Positions 26,183-37,600 of a stretch of 60,000 bases of DNA are shown here, one piece after another. The position numbers and the translations under genes are program-made. Position 1 is the first letter of the stretch; every line of letters begins with the position of its first letter. The notes under the pieces were generated by a model. That model saw only the letters and a list, made by a program, of their open reading frames with translations, ran no database searches and was not told where the DNA came from. The DNA comes from Liolophura sinensis. Lineage: Eukaryota > Mollusca > Polyplacophora > Chitonida > Chitonidae. The DNA is taken from positions 5,272,001 through 5,332,000 of the forward strand of contig NC_088300.1 in NCBI RefSeq assembly GCF_032854445.1. Direction: 5' to 3'.

Positions 26183-28600
26183 ATTTGTTCATAATTTTGT
26201 CATAAGCATGTTGAAATGTGTTGATTTCCATGTGACACCCATTCACATCTGTTATTATTATGCACATTATTTATGTTGTATCCAGATCAACTTTTGTGTG
26301 CGAAGGTACTTCTGCAACAAATCTTAAAAGCTGTCTGGATTTTCTGGTAGTCTAACTGTATGTTAATAGATGTATACCTTCGGCATCAAACACCAAAAGA
26401 TGTGTGCGCTTGCCAGGACAAACCAGGCGCGAGTTCGAACCCAGCCTTGGTATTTGTAGTTTAGCCTGCTCTCACTGTGTGTGGGGCCTTGGTGACAATA
26501 AGCGATCGACGACTCTCTTGTGACCATTGGCTCAGGCTAACGCTCATTGAAGAGCACCAGCCTTCCACAAATGGAGCAATTTGTTCTCGTCTTGATTGGG
26601 CAGCAGTATTGTCGAAGTGATGTTTAGCTGTAATTATTCATTCCCTCTCTTTTCTTCTACTCAGAATGAACGGCCATCAAATGAGTGTAAAATTCTGGAG
26701 CATGTTGTTATGTATTTTTTCAATTAAATACATAAAAATACTCATATGCTCAAATACACAGTGTGCCATTTCGCAAAATTCTGATCAGTGTTTGAGCTAT
26801 CAATGGTTTGTGGAACTTTTAAGTTTGTTTAAATCATCCCAAAAGATATCGCTCTGTGAACTTATTGTTAATCACCAATTTTTATGGGGACATATCTTAA
26901 AAGTATAAACATGTGTAAATTGTTTGAAGCGAGACCTATATTCCCATTTGGTTATCTTTGTTTGGGAGATACTTATGTTGTTTTTAACAATACCAAGTCT
27001 TTATTTGGGGCCACTTTGGAAAAAGGTAACTTAGTTCTTGAATTGGCAAATGGGTATTGTAGTCCTTATGTATTTTCTCACAAAAAAAGATAAAAACCAG
27101 AAAAAGAAAATTCAGTTCCGTTTTATGGACTGAAATGATTAATGAAATCTAAGCAGGAAGGTTTGTTTTATACGTGTAATATAAACAAAAACGTAACTTT
27201 TTGATAAGCTTGTTAATCTGTTAGTCTAAATTGTTAAGTTTTATGAGAGCTAACCCAATGCTGCAGTTGTTGAAGAAATGACTTGTGATAAGAAAGGACA
27301 GTTAAGTGTACAGACAATAATAGTTTGTTGTATAACATGTTTTTGTGGCCATAGAAATGTCAGAAAAGTAAGAAGAGTTACAAAGTCTCATCGAAATGGG
27401 GATTTTTAAGAATTTTTGTTTTTCCTTATCGCATTCGCTGATATTCTGGTGTTACTGGTGTATTAAAGTGTAATTTTAAAAGAAGGTGCATTTTTAGGGG
27501 CAAATAAAAGTCATAAAATATTACCTTTGGTGCTGAAACTTACATTAATCCAGCAGGATATCATCTTACCTTGGAAACATTTTCTTAGATCAATAGATTG
27601 CTCAGAATGAGGCATAATGAGTAACTTACTCATGGACTAAGTTTTAGATTAAATATGGATGTATCCTGGCTACATAAGAAGTGAATATTATATGTGACTA
27701 TGGTTGTAGAGAAACGTGATTCAGTTATCTCGTATATGAATTGTTACATTCCGTAATCCGTTGAATAAAGCCGAGGTACGTTTCGACATTTGCTCTCGTT
27801 CAATTCGCTACGGCTTTTCATTTGTTACTGTTATAACATGGTAGGTAATACCTACACTATTGGTTATTTTACGTTCATTTCAGTATTCTTATGTTGAAGA
27901 ATATTTTAAATTGCTGTACATATCCTTGCAGCTGCTTCCATAATTGTTTAATCCATAGTTTCCAGTATTTGCTGTGCATGTAGCATTTGTTGATCAAAAG
28001 ATTAACGTTACAAGAACCTTTGTGAATCGGACGTATAAAAACTTGAAGGTTCGTCGGCACGGGTCTTTTTACCTGCCTTGAGGCCGCGCGTATGATCTAC
28101 GGATGACACTCGGTCACACGAAGGCTGTTGCTTTGTTAGGTTCCTGGAGAGAGGTGGCAAGGCAGTAGTTTTCTCAAGGCTTACTTGCTGTCATTAACCT
28201 AACTTTTGTCAGGAAGAATTTGCCTCAGCGATCTGTGTTTATTACACCATCCTGGTTTGAATTAGAACAACGCATTACTGTTTTCTAGGCTATTTTTGTA
28301 TGTCTTTCACAAGAATCATTCACTTTTGAATGCATATTGTGTTAGACATAGCCTAGATCTGTTCATAGCATTTTTGGAAGAGGGAGATAGGGGTAGGAAT
28401 ATCTACTTCCATTCACGTACATATGGTTGTTTACGGCATCGAAACATGTCATCGAAACACGTTATAGCACGAAGAGACGTTGGCAGTTGCAAACCCTGAA
28501 AGGGTCGATAATGGTCACCATGGTAACCAGTCCGCGCAGCTTTCCAGTAGGTGGTTCATTATGTGAGAATGAGCCATGAATTATTCCCGACCAATATCGA
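26183..28600. other. Intergenic region between MTR and SCG5
   Basis: AT-rich sequence without a recognisable gene. Open frames near 26666, 26884 and 28296 show no family resemblance and no splice context. It includes a tRNA-like B box near 26431 and an AATAAA near 27764. Confidence 0.5.
26395..26640 (+). mobile_element. Possible tRNA-derived SINE
   Basis: 'gcgcgagttcgaacccag' (26428-26445) contains a near-perfect RNA polymerase III B box (GAGTTCGAACCC at 26431-26442). An isolated B box followed by unrelated sequence suggests a tRNA-derived retroposon head. No complete cloverleaf is seen, so it is not called as a tRNA. Confidence 0.3.
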
Positions 28601-28611
28601 TCGGAGCCTGC

Positions 28612-28669
28612 TGACGTCATTTTTGATCGTCACGCGCAAACACAACACTGGTCGGCCTTTTGGTATAAG
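28612..28669 (+). promoter_or_regulatory. Candidate SCG5 promoter: CRE plus TATA-like box
   Basis: A full palindromic cAMP response element TGACGTCA lies at 28612-28619, and TATAAG at 28664-28669 follows 45 bases later, so transcription would start near 28693-28700. A second TATA-like motif, TATATAAA, lies at 28750-28757. A splice donor GGTAAGCC with GT at 28761 could join a short non-coding first exon to the SCG5 acceptor at 31326. CREs are common in neuroendocrine gene promoters. The link to SCG5 is inference. Confidence 0.45.
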
Positions 28670-28692
28670 CAGGGAACCAGAGACATTGGTCG

Positions 28693-28760
28693 TGCAACAC
28701 AAGTGATTCAATTCTCCAAGCTTATATAGCTTTATCTACAGGAATCCGGTATATAAACGG
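28693..28760 (+). other. Candidate non-coding first exon of SCG5
   Basis: A segment from the predicted start site to a good splice donor (GT at 28761). SCG5's first coding exon has an upstream acceptor (tttcttgcag, ending 31326) only 13 bases before its ATG, so at least one upstream untranslated exon must exist. This segment fits but is not proven. Confidence 0.3.
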
Positions 28761-28876
28761 GTAAGCCAAAGATTTTACATTATTGGTAACCATGTAGCAT
28801 GTTTGGGTGACCTTAAGTAGGTTTTCCATTTTACGGAGATTCGTTTATTCAGCGAAACCAATTCCAAGATACACAG

Positions 28877-29090
28877 ATGGCTTCCCTTCGGAGGGATCTC
28901 AAAAAACGGCCCAACGTCTATCAGCATATGGCTGTTATAGAAGCGGTCTCTCGTAGCTGTACCACAGAAAGCTCTTACAGTAAGCTAAATTATATAGCTA
29001 TGCTATCTCTCGATTCCAAAATCACATCCATCAGGCCGGACATCTCCAAGTTGGAAAAACCCGCAACATGCAAGTTTTGTGATGTATTCG
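28877..29090 (+). CDS. Unidentified candidate exon with ATG and splice donor
   Basis: An open frame from ATG 28877 (protein start MASLRRDLKKRPNVYQHMAV) reaches a consensus donor TTCG|GTAAGT at 29091 after 71 codons plus one base (phase 1). It contains a Cys pair (CKFC). I do not recognise the family. Joining it to the SCG5 acceptor at 31326 would stop after about 19 codons, so it is not an in-frame alternative start of 7B2. It could be an upstream open frame in a longer first exon, a separate gene, or chance. Confidence 0.25.
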
Positions 29091-29157
29091 GTAAGTTAAA
29101 TTCTGTCATACGTTGTCTGTAGGACATACATGGTGAAAATTAAAATTGTATACCTAA

Positions 29158-29199
<42 letters not shown>

Positions 29200-31326
29200 A
29201 TCCTGTTTCAAAACCGCGTAAACCTACTCTGATTAGACCCATCTTTAACTGGTGTTTCACGTTTAATGTTTATCGAGTGTTTGTATTATAATTTTTGATA
29301 ACGGGTAACTTTATAGGGCTTATGCTGTTGGACATTGGTTACTCGCTTCATTAATAAAATTTAGCTTTATACATGTTCTGTATGTGGAAACGTTGCAAAC
29401 AGTACACTGTTCTCACAACTGAATGAATGATAAGGGCTTTGCGCCAAATTGGCAGTATTGCGCCCATAAAACGCGATCATGTCACCATCATGTAGTCTAG
29501 GTATACAATATGGCCTCGTCATACCAGCAAACATTCACGTTATTAGCATTTTGTGTCACTGAAAAGATCTGAATTTCGGTTATTTCAACATAATGGCTAT
29601 GACATAATGGTTATGCGGTCTCGTATTGCTAGATGATAGACTCCAGAGTTTCAGCTCGTGTAGGAGCAAGGCTTATGTCCCTTCCACTATACCGGGGTGC
29701 GTATTTGTTTAGCTGCATGGTTACTGTTTAAAATTGTACCTGTACTCAAGAATATTTCTGCTTATGTGAATTTTACTTATATACACATACGTGTGATATA
29801 ACCAGAAGATATCAATCCGTTAAGCTCTATGTTGAATGTTTTATAGAAAAACGGTATTGGTGGTGAATCAGTATAGTTTGGTCTAATGCTCCTCTATGGC
29901 AGCTGCTTTCTAGCTGAAATGAAAGCGTGGGTGTAAGTAAAACGCCGGTCGAAACATCTTTTGGTAGTTTACGCGTAGGAAACAACAATTTTCTCGTCGA
30001 TGATGTCTTGGGTGGTTTTGTTTTTTGTTTGTTGTTTTTTTAGTGCGCGGCAGCGTAAATAACGAAGGTGTCAGAACCTACACCAATTAAACTCGTGAAC
30101 ATTAAATCTAGATGATGTTGTCCGTGGGGAAAATGGTGCTTCAAATGACTTTCCAACGTCTAAATATGGTTAGCTTATGTTATAATATGGTGTATGTTTG
30201 ATGAATACTCATATAAAAATGTACCATAAGGTATGGTCATTTGATGTTTATCCGCTGAAAACCGTGCCAGCCCAGCAGGTGGTGTTCGTCACCTTCGTGT
30301 ACGTAATAAACTGTCACCTTGCTCTGGTAATTAGCGGGTTGGCGAAACTGCCGCAGAGGAATTGCTCTGATCAGGACGGGAACCAGCAGGATTCCAGCTC
30401 ATACATTCGCAGATCAGCCTGATGTGGTCCGTAACAGGCGAGCGACAATTTGGTGTCGTACATATCCGTGGTGTTTTTTTTTAAAGGATCTAACATCAAT
30501 GACTGTTAAAAGAAAGGTTCCAAATCAACTGGTGTAAACTTTCGAGACCGACCCTGAATATGTAGTGTCAGGTCTATTGCCACTGCCATGAAAAATAATT
30601 GCTAATACAGGGACTTTCAATTAAGTTTGCTTAATCTGTACTTACCATGCTCAATTTTCAGCCTTGGTGATGCCGATTGAAACGGTGTTTACTACTTTTA
30701 ACATCAAGCAATGCTGGTGGAATAGGAAAAAAATCATTTGGCGTTTTCGGATGTCGTACATAATATGCTAAACCATCAACAATTACAAAGTGACAGTATT
30801 TATATACAGCCTAAAGTTAACACTCTCCCCTCCCGCAAATAATGGATATACAGTATAAAGGCATCATAAAGGAGTTGCATGCAGTTTTCAAAAATATTAA
30901 CTACGACACTCCCTGACTTGTATGAAGGTTATTCGGGGCATTTCCTTTCATGGAAGAACTTAAGCACCAGACAACCAGGATGGACACCATATAATATTTA
31001 GTGATGTGGACAGGAAGTGGCGTACCTGACATCCATCTCTTTCCTTTTCACACTTTGATCAGATGCGTGCTATGAAACTGTACTGCCTTCATGCATTTAT
31101 CTTTGAAACAAAGACTTGTCAGATTGCGCATTTTGGTAGAGTGCAAAGAAAAAGTTTCAAGCTTGAAATAAAACCGGCTAATACTAAAGGCCTATAACAA
31201 TCCAGCGGCTATAGATATCGCCCTAATATAGGGACCGATGCGCCGTTCCATGCGGCATATAAGGGCTCATCAGGACATGCCGGCGTCTACATGTCAGAAT
31301 GTGACGTGATATTGGTTTTCTTGCAG
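29091..31326. other. Non-coding stretch upstream of the first SCG5 coding exon
   Basis: Probably SCG5 intron 1. It holds a (TA)n run at 29162-29194 and a reversed SINE fragment ('actcaagaatatttc') near 29752. I recognise no conserved coding segment. Confidence 0.45.
29162..29194. repeat. (TA)n microsatellite
   Basis: About 16 uninterrupted TA dinucleotides. Confidence 0.95.
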
Positions 31327-31616
31327 GTGGCACACAGATATGCTCTCCAGGTTCCTCCCCGCCCTCGTGGCTCTGGTCGGTCTGACCAACTGCTTCCACT
31401 ACCAAGACTCTGAACCCTACAATCACCTCCTTAGTAATTTATACCGTCTGGCCGAACTGGAACCAGCTGAGGACGTGTACGAGCCAATCAAAGGCCTGGA
31501 TAACCGAGATGCTGGATGGCCAGACGTTGCATACACGGATATATTGAATGAGGCTCAGCTGCGAGACCAAGAATATGAGCCGCAAAACCCTCTGTATGGT
31601 TATCAGTATGTGTCAG
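31327..31616 (+). CDS. SCG5: SCG5 coding exon 1 (signal peptide and N-terminal region)
   Basis: The acceptor tttcttgcag ends at 31326 and the ATG is at 31340. The exon encodes the signal peptide and residues up to NPLYGYQYVS, ending at TCAG|GTATGT (donor 31617) in phase 1. The next exon continues in frame with GAGEGEQHLSPTGEL, matching the GGAHEGLQHL region of vertebrate 7B2. This shows that the first copy of the repeated donor suffices for a normal protein. The last 30-odd bases of the exon are the founder of the downstream array. Confidence 0.9.
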
Positions 31617-34600
31617 GTATGTCCTGTGGTATCAGAACCTTCTGTGTGGTTATCAGTATGTGTCAGGTATGTCCTGTGGTATCAGAACCCTCTGCGTGGT
31701 TATCAGTATGTGTCAGGTATGCCCTGTGGTGTCAGAACCCTCTGTATGGCTATCAGTATGTGCCAGGTATGTCCTGTGGTATCAGAACACTCTGTGTGGT
31801 TATCAGTATGTGTCAGGTATGTCCTGTGGTATCAGAACCTTCTGTGTGGTTATCAGTATGTGTCAGGTATGTCCTGTGGTATCAGAACACTCTGTGTGGT
31901 TATCAGTATGTGTCAGGTATGTCCTGTGGTATCAGAACCCTCTGCGTGGTTATCAGTACGTGTCAGGTATGTCCTGTGGTATTAAACACCTCTGTGTGGT
32001 TATCAGTATGTGTCAGGTATGTCCTGTGGTATCAGAACCCTCTGTATGGCTATCAGTATGTGTCAGGTATGTCCTGTGGTATCAGAACCCTCTGTGTGGT
32101 TATCAGTATGTGTCAGGTATGTCCTGTGGTGTCAAAACCCTCTGTGAGGTTATCAGTAAGTGTCAGGTATGTCCTGTGGTGTCAAAACCCTCTGTATGGT
32201 TATCAGTATGTGTCAGGTATGTCCTGTGGTGTCAAAACCCTCTGTATGGTTATCAGTATGTGTCAGGTATGTCCTGTGGTATCAAAACCCTCTGTGTGGT
32301 TATCAGTATGTGTCAGGTATGTCCTGTGGTGTCAAAACCCTCTGTGAGGTTATCAGTATGTGTCAGGTATGTCCTGTGGTGTCAAAACCCTCTGTATGGT
32401 TATCAGTATGTGTCAGGTATGTCCTGTGGTGTCAAAACCCTCTGTGTGGTTATCAGTATGTGTCAGGTATGTCCTGTGGTGTCAAACCCTCTGTATGGTT
32501 ATCATTATGTGCCAGGTATGTCCTGTGGTATCAAAACCCTCTGTCTGATTATCATTATGTGTCAGGTATGTCCTGTGGTGTCAGAACCCTCTGTGTGGTT
32601 ATCAGTATGTGTCAGGTATGTCCTGTGGTGTCAAAACCTTCTGTATGGTTATCAGTATGTGTCAGGTATGTCCTGTGGTGTCAAAACCCTCTGTGTGGTT
32701 ATCAGTATGTGTCAGGTATGTCCTGTGGTATCAGAACCCTCTGTGTGGTTATCAGTACGTGTCAGGTATGTCCTGTGGTATTAAACACCTCTGTGTGGTT
32801 ATCAGTATGTGTCAGGTATGTCCTGTGGTATCAGAACCTTCTGTGTGGTTATCAGTATGTATCAGGTATGTCCTGTGGTATCAGAACCCTCTGTGTGGTT
32901 ATCAGTATGTGTCAGGTATGTCCTGTGGTGTCAAAACCTTCTGTATGGTTATCAGTATGTGTCAGGTATGTCCTGTGGTGTCAAAACCCTCTGTGTGGTT
33001 ATCAGTATATGTCAGGTATGTTCTGTGGTGTCAAAACCCTCTGTGTGGTTATCAGTATGTGTCAGGTATGTCCTGTGGTGTCAAAACCCTCTGTGTGGTT
33101 ATCAGTATGTGTTAGGTATGTCCTGTGGTGTCAAAACCCTCTGTGAGGTTATCAGTATGTGTCAGGTATGTCCTGTGGTGTCAAAACCTTCTGTATGGCT
33201 ATCAGTATGTGTCAGGTATGTCCTGTGGTGTCAAAACCCTCTGTGTGGTTATCAGTATGTGCCAGGTATGTCCTGTGGTATCAGAACACTCTGTGTGGTT
33301 ATCAGTATGTGTCAGGTATGTCCTGTGGTATCAGAACCCTCTGTGTGGTTATCAGTATGTGTCAGGTATGTCCTGTGGTATTAAACACCTCTGTGTGGTT
33401 ATCAGTATGTGTCAGGTATGTCCTGTGATATCAGAACCCTCTGTGTGGTTATCAGTATGTGTCAGGTATGTCCTGTGGTGTCAAAACCCTCTGTGAGGTT
33501 ATCAGTATGTGTCAGGTATGTCCTGTGGTATCAAAACCCTCTGTGTGGTTATCAGCATGTGCCATTTATGTCCTGTGGTGTCAAAACCCTCTGTATGGTT
33601 ATCAGTATGTGTCAGGTATGTCCTGTAGTATCAAAACCCTCTGCGTGATTATCAGTATGTGTCAGGTATGTCCTGTGGTGTCAAAACCCTCTGTGAGGTT
33701 ATCAGTATGTGTCAGATATGTCCTGTGGTGTCAAAACCTTCTGTATGGTTATCAGTATGTGTCAGGTATGTCCTGTGGTGTCAAAACCCTCTGTGTGGTT
33801 ATCAGTATGTGTCAGGTATGTCCTGTGGTATCAGAACTCTCTATGCGGTTATCAGTACGTGTCAGGTATGTCCTGTGGTATTAAACACCTCTTTGTGGTT
33901 ATCAGTATGTGTCAGGTATGTCCTGTGGTATCAGAACCCTCTGTGTGGTTATCAGTATGTGTCAGGTATGTCCTGTGGTGTCAAAACCCTCTGTATGGTT
34001 ATCAGTATGTGCCAGGTATGTCCTGTGGTATCAGAACCCTCTATGTCGTTATCAGTATGTGTCATTTATGTCCTGTGGTATCAAAACCCTTTGTATGGTT
34101 ATCAGTATGTGTCAAGTATGTCGTGTGGTATCAGAACCCTCTGTGTGGTTATCAGTATGTGTCAGATATGTCCTGTGGTATCAGAACCCTCTGTATGGCC
34201 ATCAGTATGTGTCAGGTATGTCCTGTGGTATCAGAAGCCTCTGTATGGCTATCAGTATGAGTCAGGTATGTTCTGTGGTATCAGAACCTTCTGTGTGGTT
34301 ATCAGTATGTGTCAGGTATGTCCTGTGGTATCAGAACCCTCTGTATGGCTATCAGTATGTGTCAGGTATGTTCTGTGGTGTCAAAACACTCTGTGTGGTT
34401 ATCAGTATGTGTCAGGTATGTCCTGTGGTATTAAACACCTCTGTGTGGTTATCAGTTTGTGTCAGGTATGTCCTGTGGTATCAGAACCCTCTGTGTGGTT
34501 GTCAGTATGTGTCAGGTATGTCCTGTGGTGTCAAAACCCTCTGTGTGGTTATCAGTATGTGTCAGGTATGTCCTGTGGTATCAGAACCCTCTGCGTGGTT

Positions 34601-37600
34601 ATCAGTATGTCAGGTATGTCCTGTGGTATCAGAACACTCTGTGTGGTTATCAGTATGTGTCAGGTATGTCCTGTGGTGTCAAAACTCTCTGTGTGGTTGT
34701 CATTATGTGTCAGGTATGTCCTGTGGTATCAAAACCCCCTGTGTGGTTATCAGTATGTGTCAGGTATGTCCTGTGGTAGCTGACAGTCCCGAGCAGTCTT
34801 GACAATCCTGAACGTTCTATTGCACATCATTATTCCCCTTGACCCGGCCTGGACGTGAATGTTACTCGTCAATCCTCACAGTACATGGCTGCTGGGATTT
34901 ATTCCCTGTTTTCTTCTGTGGTTTCCATGAAGACTTCATGTAGTTTGTAGACATCACTGATCACTTTTCAACATTCTGCATTCTGTGTCCCAGTGACCAT
35001 CAGCAAATCGGTAAAAGTCTGAAAAGACCATAAATTTCACGGCAATTTGCATCTTATGACCGTTTGATTTCTGGTAGAACTCCCATACAGGAACTGTCTC
35101 TTACCCTATTTACGTATGCCAGTTGAGGATACTATATACGGCTAATGGCTTTATGAACTTTGTCTGATGACAGGTGGGGCAGGTGAAGGAGAACAGCACT
35201 TGAGTCCTACAGGAGAGCTGAAAAACAAGCAAGAAGTGAAGACAGACAAGGTCCTTCCAGCCTATTGTAACCCTCCTAATCCCTGCCCTGTCGGATACAC
35301 AGGTAACATTACATGTGCTATCACTTGGATTTTATAAGGTGTCCCCGGAAAACCATGTTACACTACACATGTAACAAATTTTTAGTTTCATCTCTACAGA
35401 CCATGGGATGTACCGATGATAGGTAATGTATTGTACCTTGTCGACAGAATGTTTTCACATGTGAGTTTAGCCTAAGTTTCCCGCATGCTTGTGACGATGA
35501 GGCATTTTATCTCTTACATCAATGGAAGTGAAAGAGTCTATACGTTGTGGTATTTCCAATCTACATCAGGAATATTTCATTTATACGACGGCGGCCAACA
35601 ATATGGTGGGAGGGAACCGGGCAGAGCCCGGGAGAAACCCACGGCCTTCCGCAGGTTGCTGACAGTCCATATTGGTGCTTAAAGGGTGTAAATTTGCTGA
35701 AGACACAGTTTTTTTATCCATAAATACACCGTTTTTGTCCATAAATACACCGTTTAAAGGTGTATTCAGCAGGTTTTAAGGGTGTTACTATGATATGGCG
35801 ATGAAATGGAGCGTGAATACGCACTTTTTACACTTTATGAGTTTTTGAAATTTTTGAAATGGGTGTTTAAAAAGGTGTGAAGTAAGCTATGGTTGCTGTT
35901 ACATTTTATCCAGTTACCTTTCTCATAACTTGGACAGATGAATGTTTTCTTTTAGAATACTTGTTTGTGGCGTACATCTTTTTCTCTCGTATCGCTGTCA
36001 TCATATCTACTTTAGTGTGACGTGACATTTGTAAAATCGATACTGTCTTTGTTCATCATACATTCAGAATGAACCTGTTTCATATTTACTTTAATAGTGA
36101 ACAAAATAATCGGATTTAACAGCTGTTGATGGAACTACATAGTTTTGTTCACATACCAGGTGATTGTTGTAGAACATACAGCACATCGACTAATTTGTCT
36201 GTGTTTTCTATACACATGCAGATAGTTTGAGATTATGGGAAATGTTATTTTTTGGGATTTCAGAAAAAGACGGCTGCGTGGAGAACTTTGAGAACACAGC
36301 AGATAGCAACCGTGAATTCAACGCCAAGCAAGAATGTGCCTGCGATGCTGAACATATGTACAAATGTCCCAAAGGTAGTAAACAGATAAACACCAAATCT
36401 GGTGAGGAACCCAGTCCAGATGTCAACGAGCTGAACAAGGTCATGGAACAGCTCGGAGAACTGGACGATCCCGACAGCGCTGTGAGCAAAAGCTAATTTC
36501 ACTTTTTCAGACTGCATTAATGTAGAAGCGCAATTTGTATTTCTAAAGGTTTCCTCATGGTATAAGTTCATGCCCAATATGGTTGTGTTCTGATAATAAA
36601 ACTGGAGCATATAGCAGTATAGCAATCCAGCACTGCATACTATTCCCTCCTCTGATATGGGTGTGTTCTGGTGTTAAGACTGGAAGTGTAGTATAGCAAT
36701 CTAACATTACATACCAGTACTATTCCCTCCTCTGATATGGTGGTGTTCTGGTGTTAAGACTGGAAGTGTAGTATAGCAATCTAACATTGCATACTGTTCC
36801 CTCCTCTGATATGGTGGTGTTCTGGTGTTAAGACTAGAAGTGTAGTATAGCAATCTAACATTGCATACCAGTACTATCACCTCCTCTGATATGGGTGTGT
36901 TCTGGTGTTAAGACTGGAAGTGTAGTATAGCAATCTAACATTGCATACTGTTCCCTCCTCTGATATGGTGGTGTTCTGGTGTTAAGACTGGAAGTGTAGT
37001 ATAGCAATCTAACATTGCATACCAGTACTATCCCCTCCTCTGATATGGGTGTGTTCTGGTGTTAAGACTGGAAGTGTAGTATAGCAATCTAACATTGCAT
37101 ACTGTTCCCTCCTCTGATATGGTGGTGTTCCGGTGTTAAGACTGGAAGTGTAGTATAGCAATCTAACATTGCATACTGTTCCCTCCTCTGATATGGATGT
37201 GCTCTGGTGTTAAGACTGGAAATACAGCAAAGCAATCTAACATTGCATGCTGTTCCCTCGTCTGAAATGGTTGCGCACTCTGTATTTTTTTGTTATATTT
37301 TGTTACATTTTGTTCTAAATTTTGTTCTATATGTATTATGAAACTAATGTGCAAGAATAATGATAATATTGATATTATGAATAGGCCATGGCCTTTCATA
37401 CACGTCGAGAATATAGGTGAATATGAAGTATTGACCTCTTGTGATAATCAAGCTATAGCATAACATCGTGTTTTGTTGCAGTTTCTCCACCCTTATACTA
37501 ATGGCGAGAAGAGACATTCTAGAGTGGCTAAGAAATCCCCAATTCGGATTAGCAAAAGATCCGGCATGGATAATGTGAGTTTCACAACACAATGTGAATA

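Noticed and set aside
26428-26445. tRNA gene
   Set aside because: Only a B-box-like motif is present; no A box at proper spacing and no cloverleaf could be traced. Treated as a SINE-like head.
28877-29090. Alternative N-terminus of 7B2
   Set aside because: Joining its phase-1 end to the acceptor at 31326 gives a stop after about 19 codons and is not in frame with the 7B2 signal peptide.
31583-34780. Possible CRISPR-like array
   Set aside because: Units are contiguous with no unique spacers, the context is a eukaryotic gene, and the unit is derived from the adjacent exon end.
31548-34802. Long overlapping open frames of up to 374 codons with Cys-rich repeats
   Set aside because: They are a by-product of a 50-bp repeat with few forward stops. 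All three frames are open at once, and the unit is explained by the SCG5 exon/intron junction. Kept only as a read-through hypothesis.
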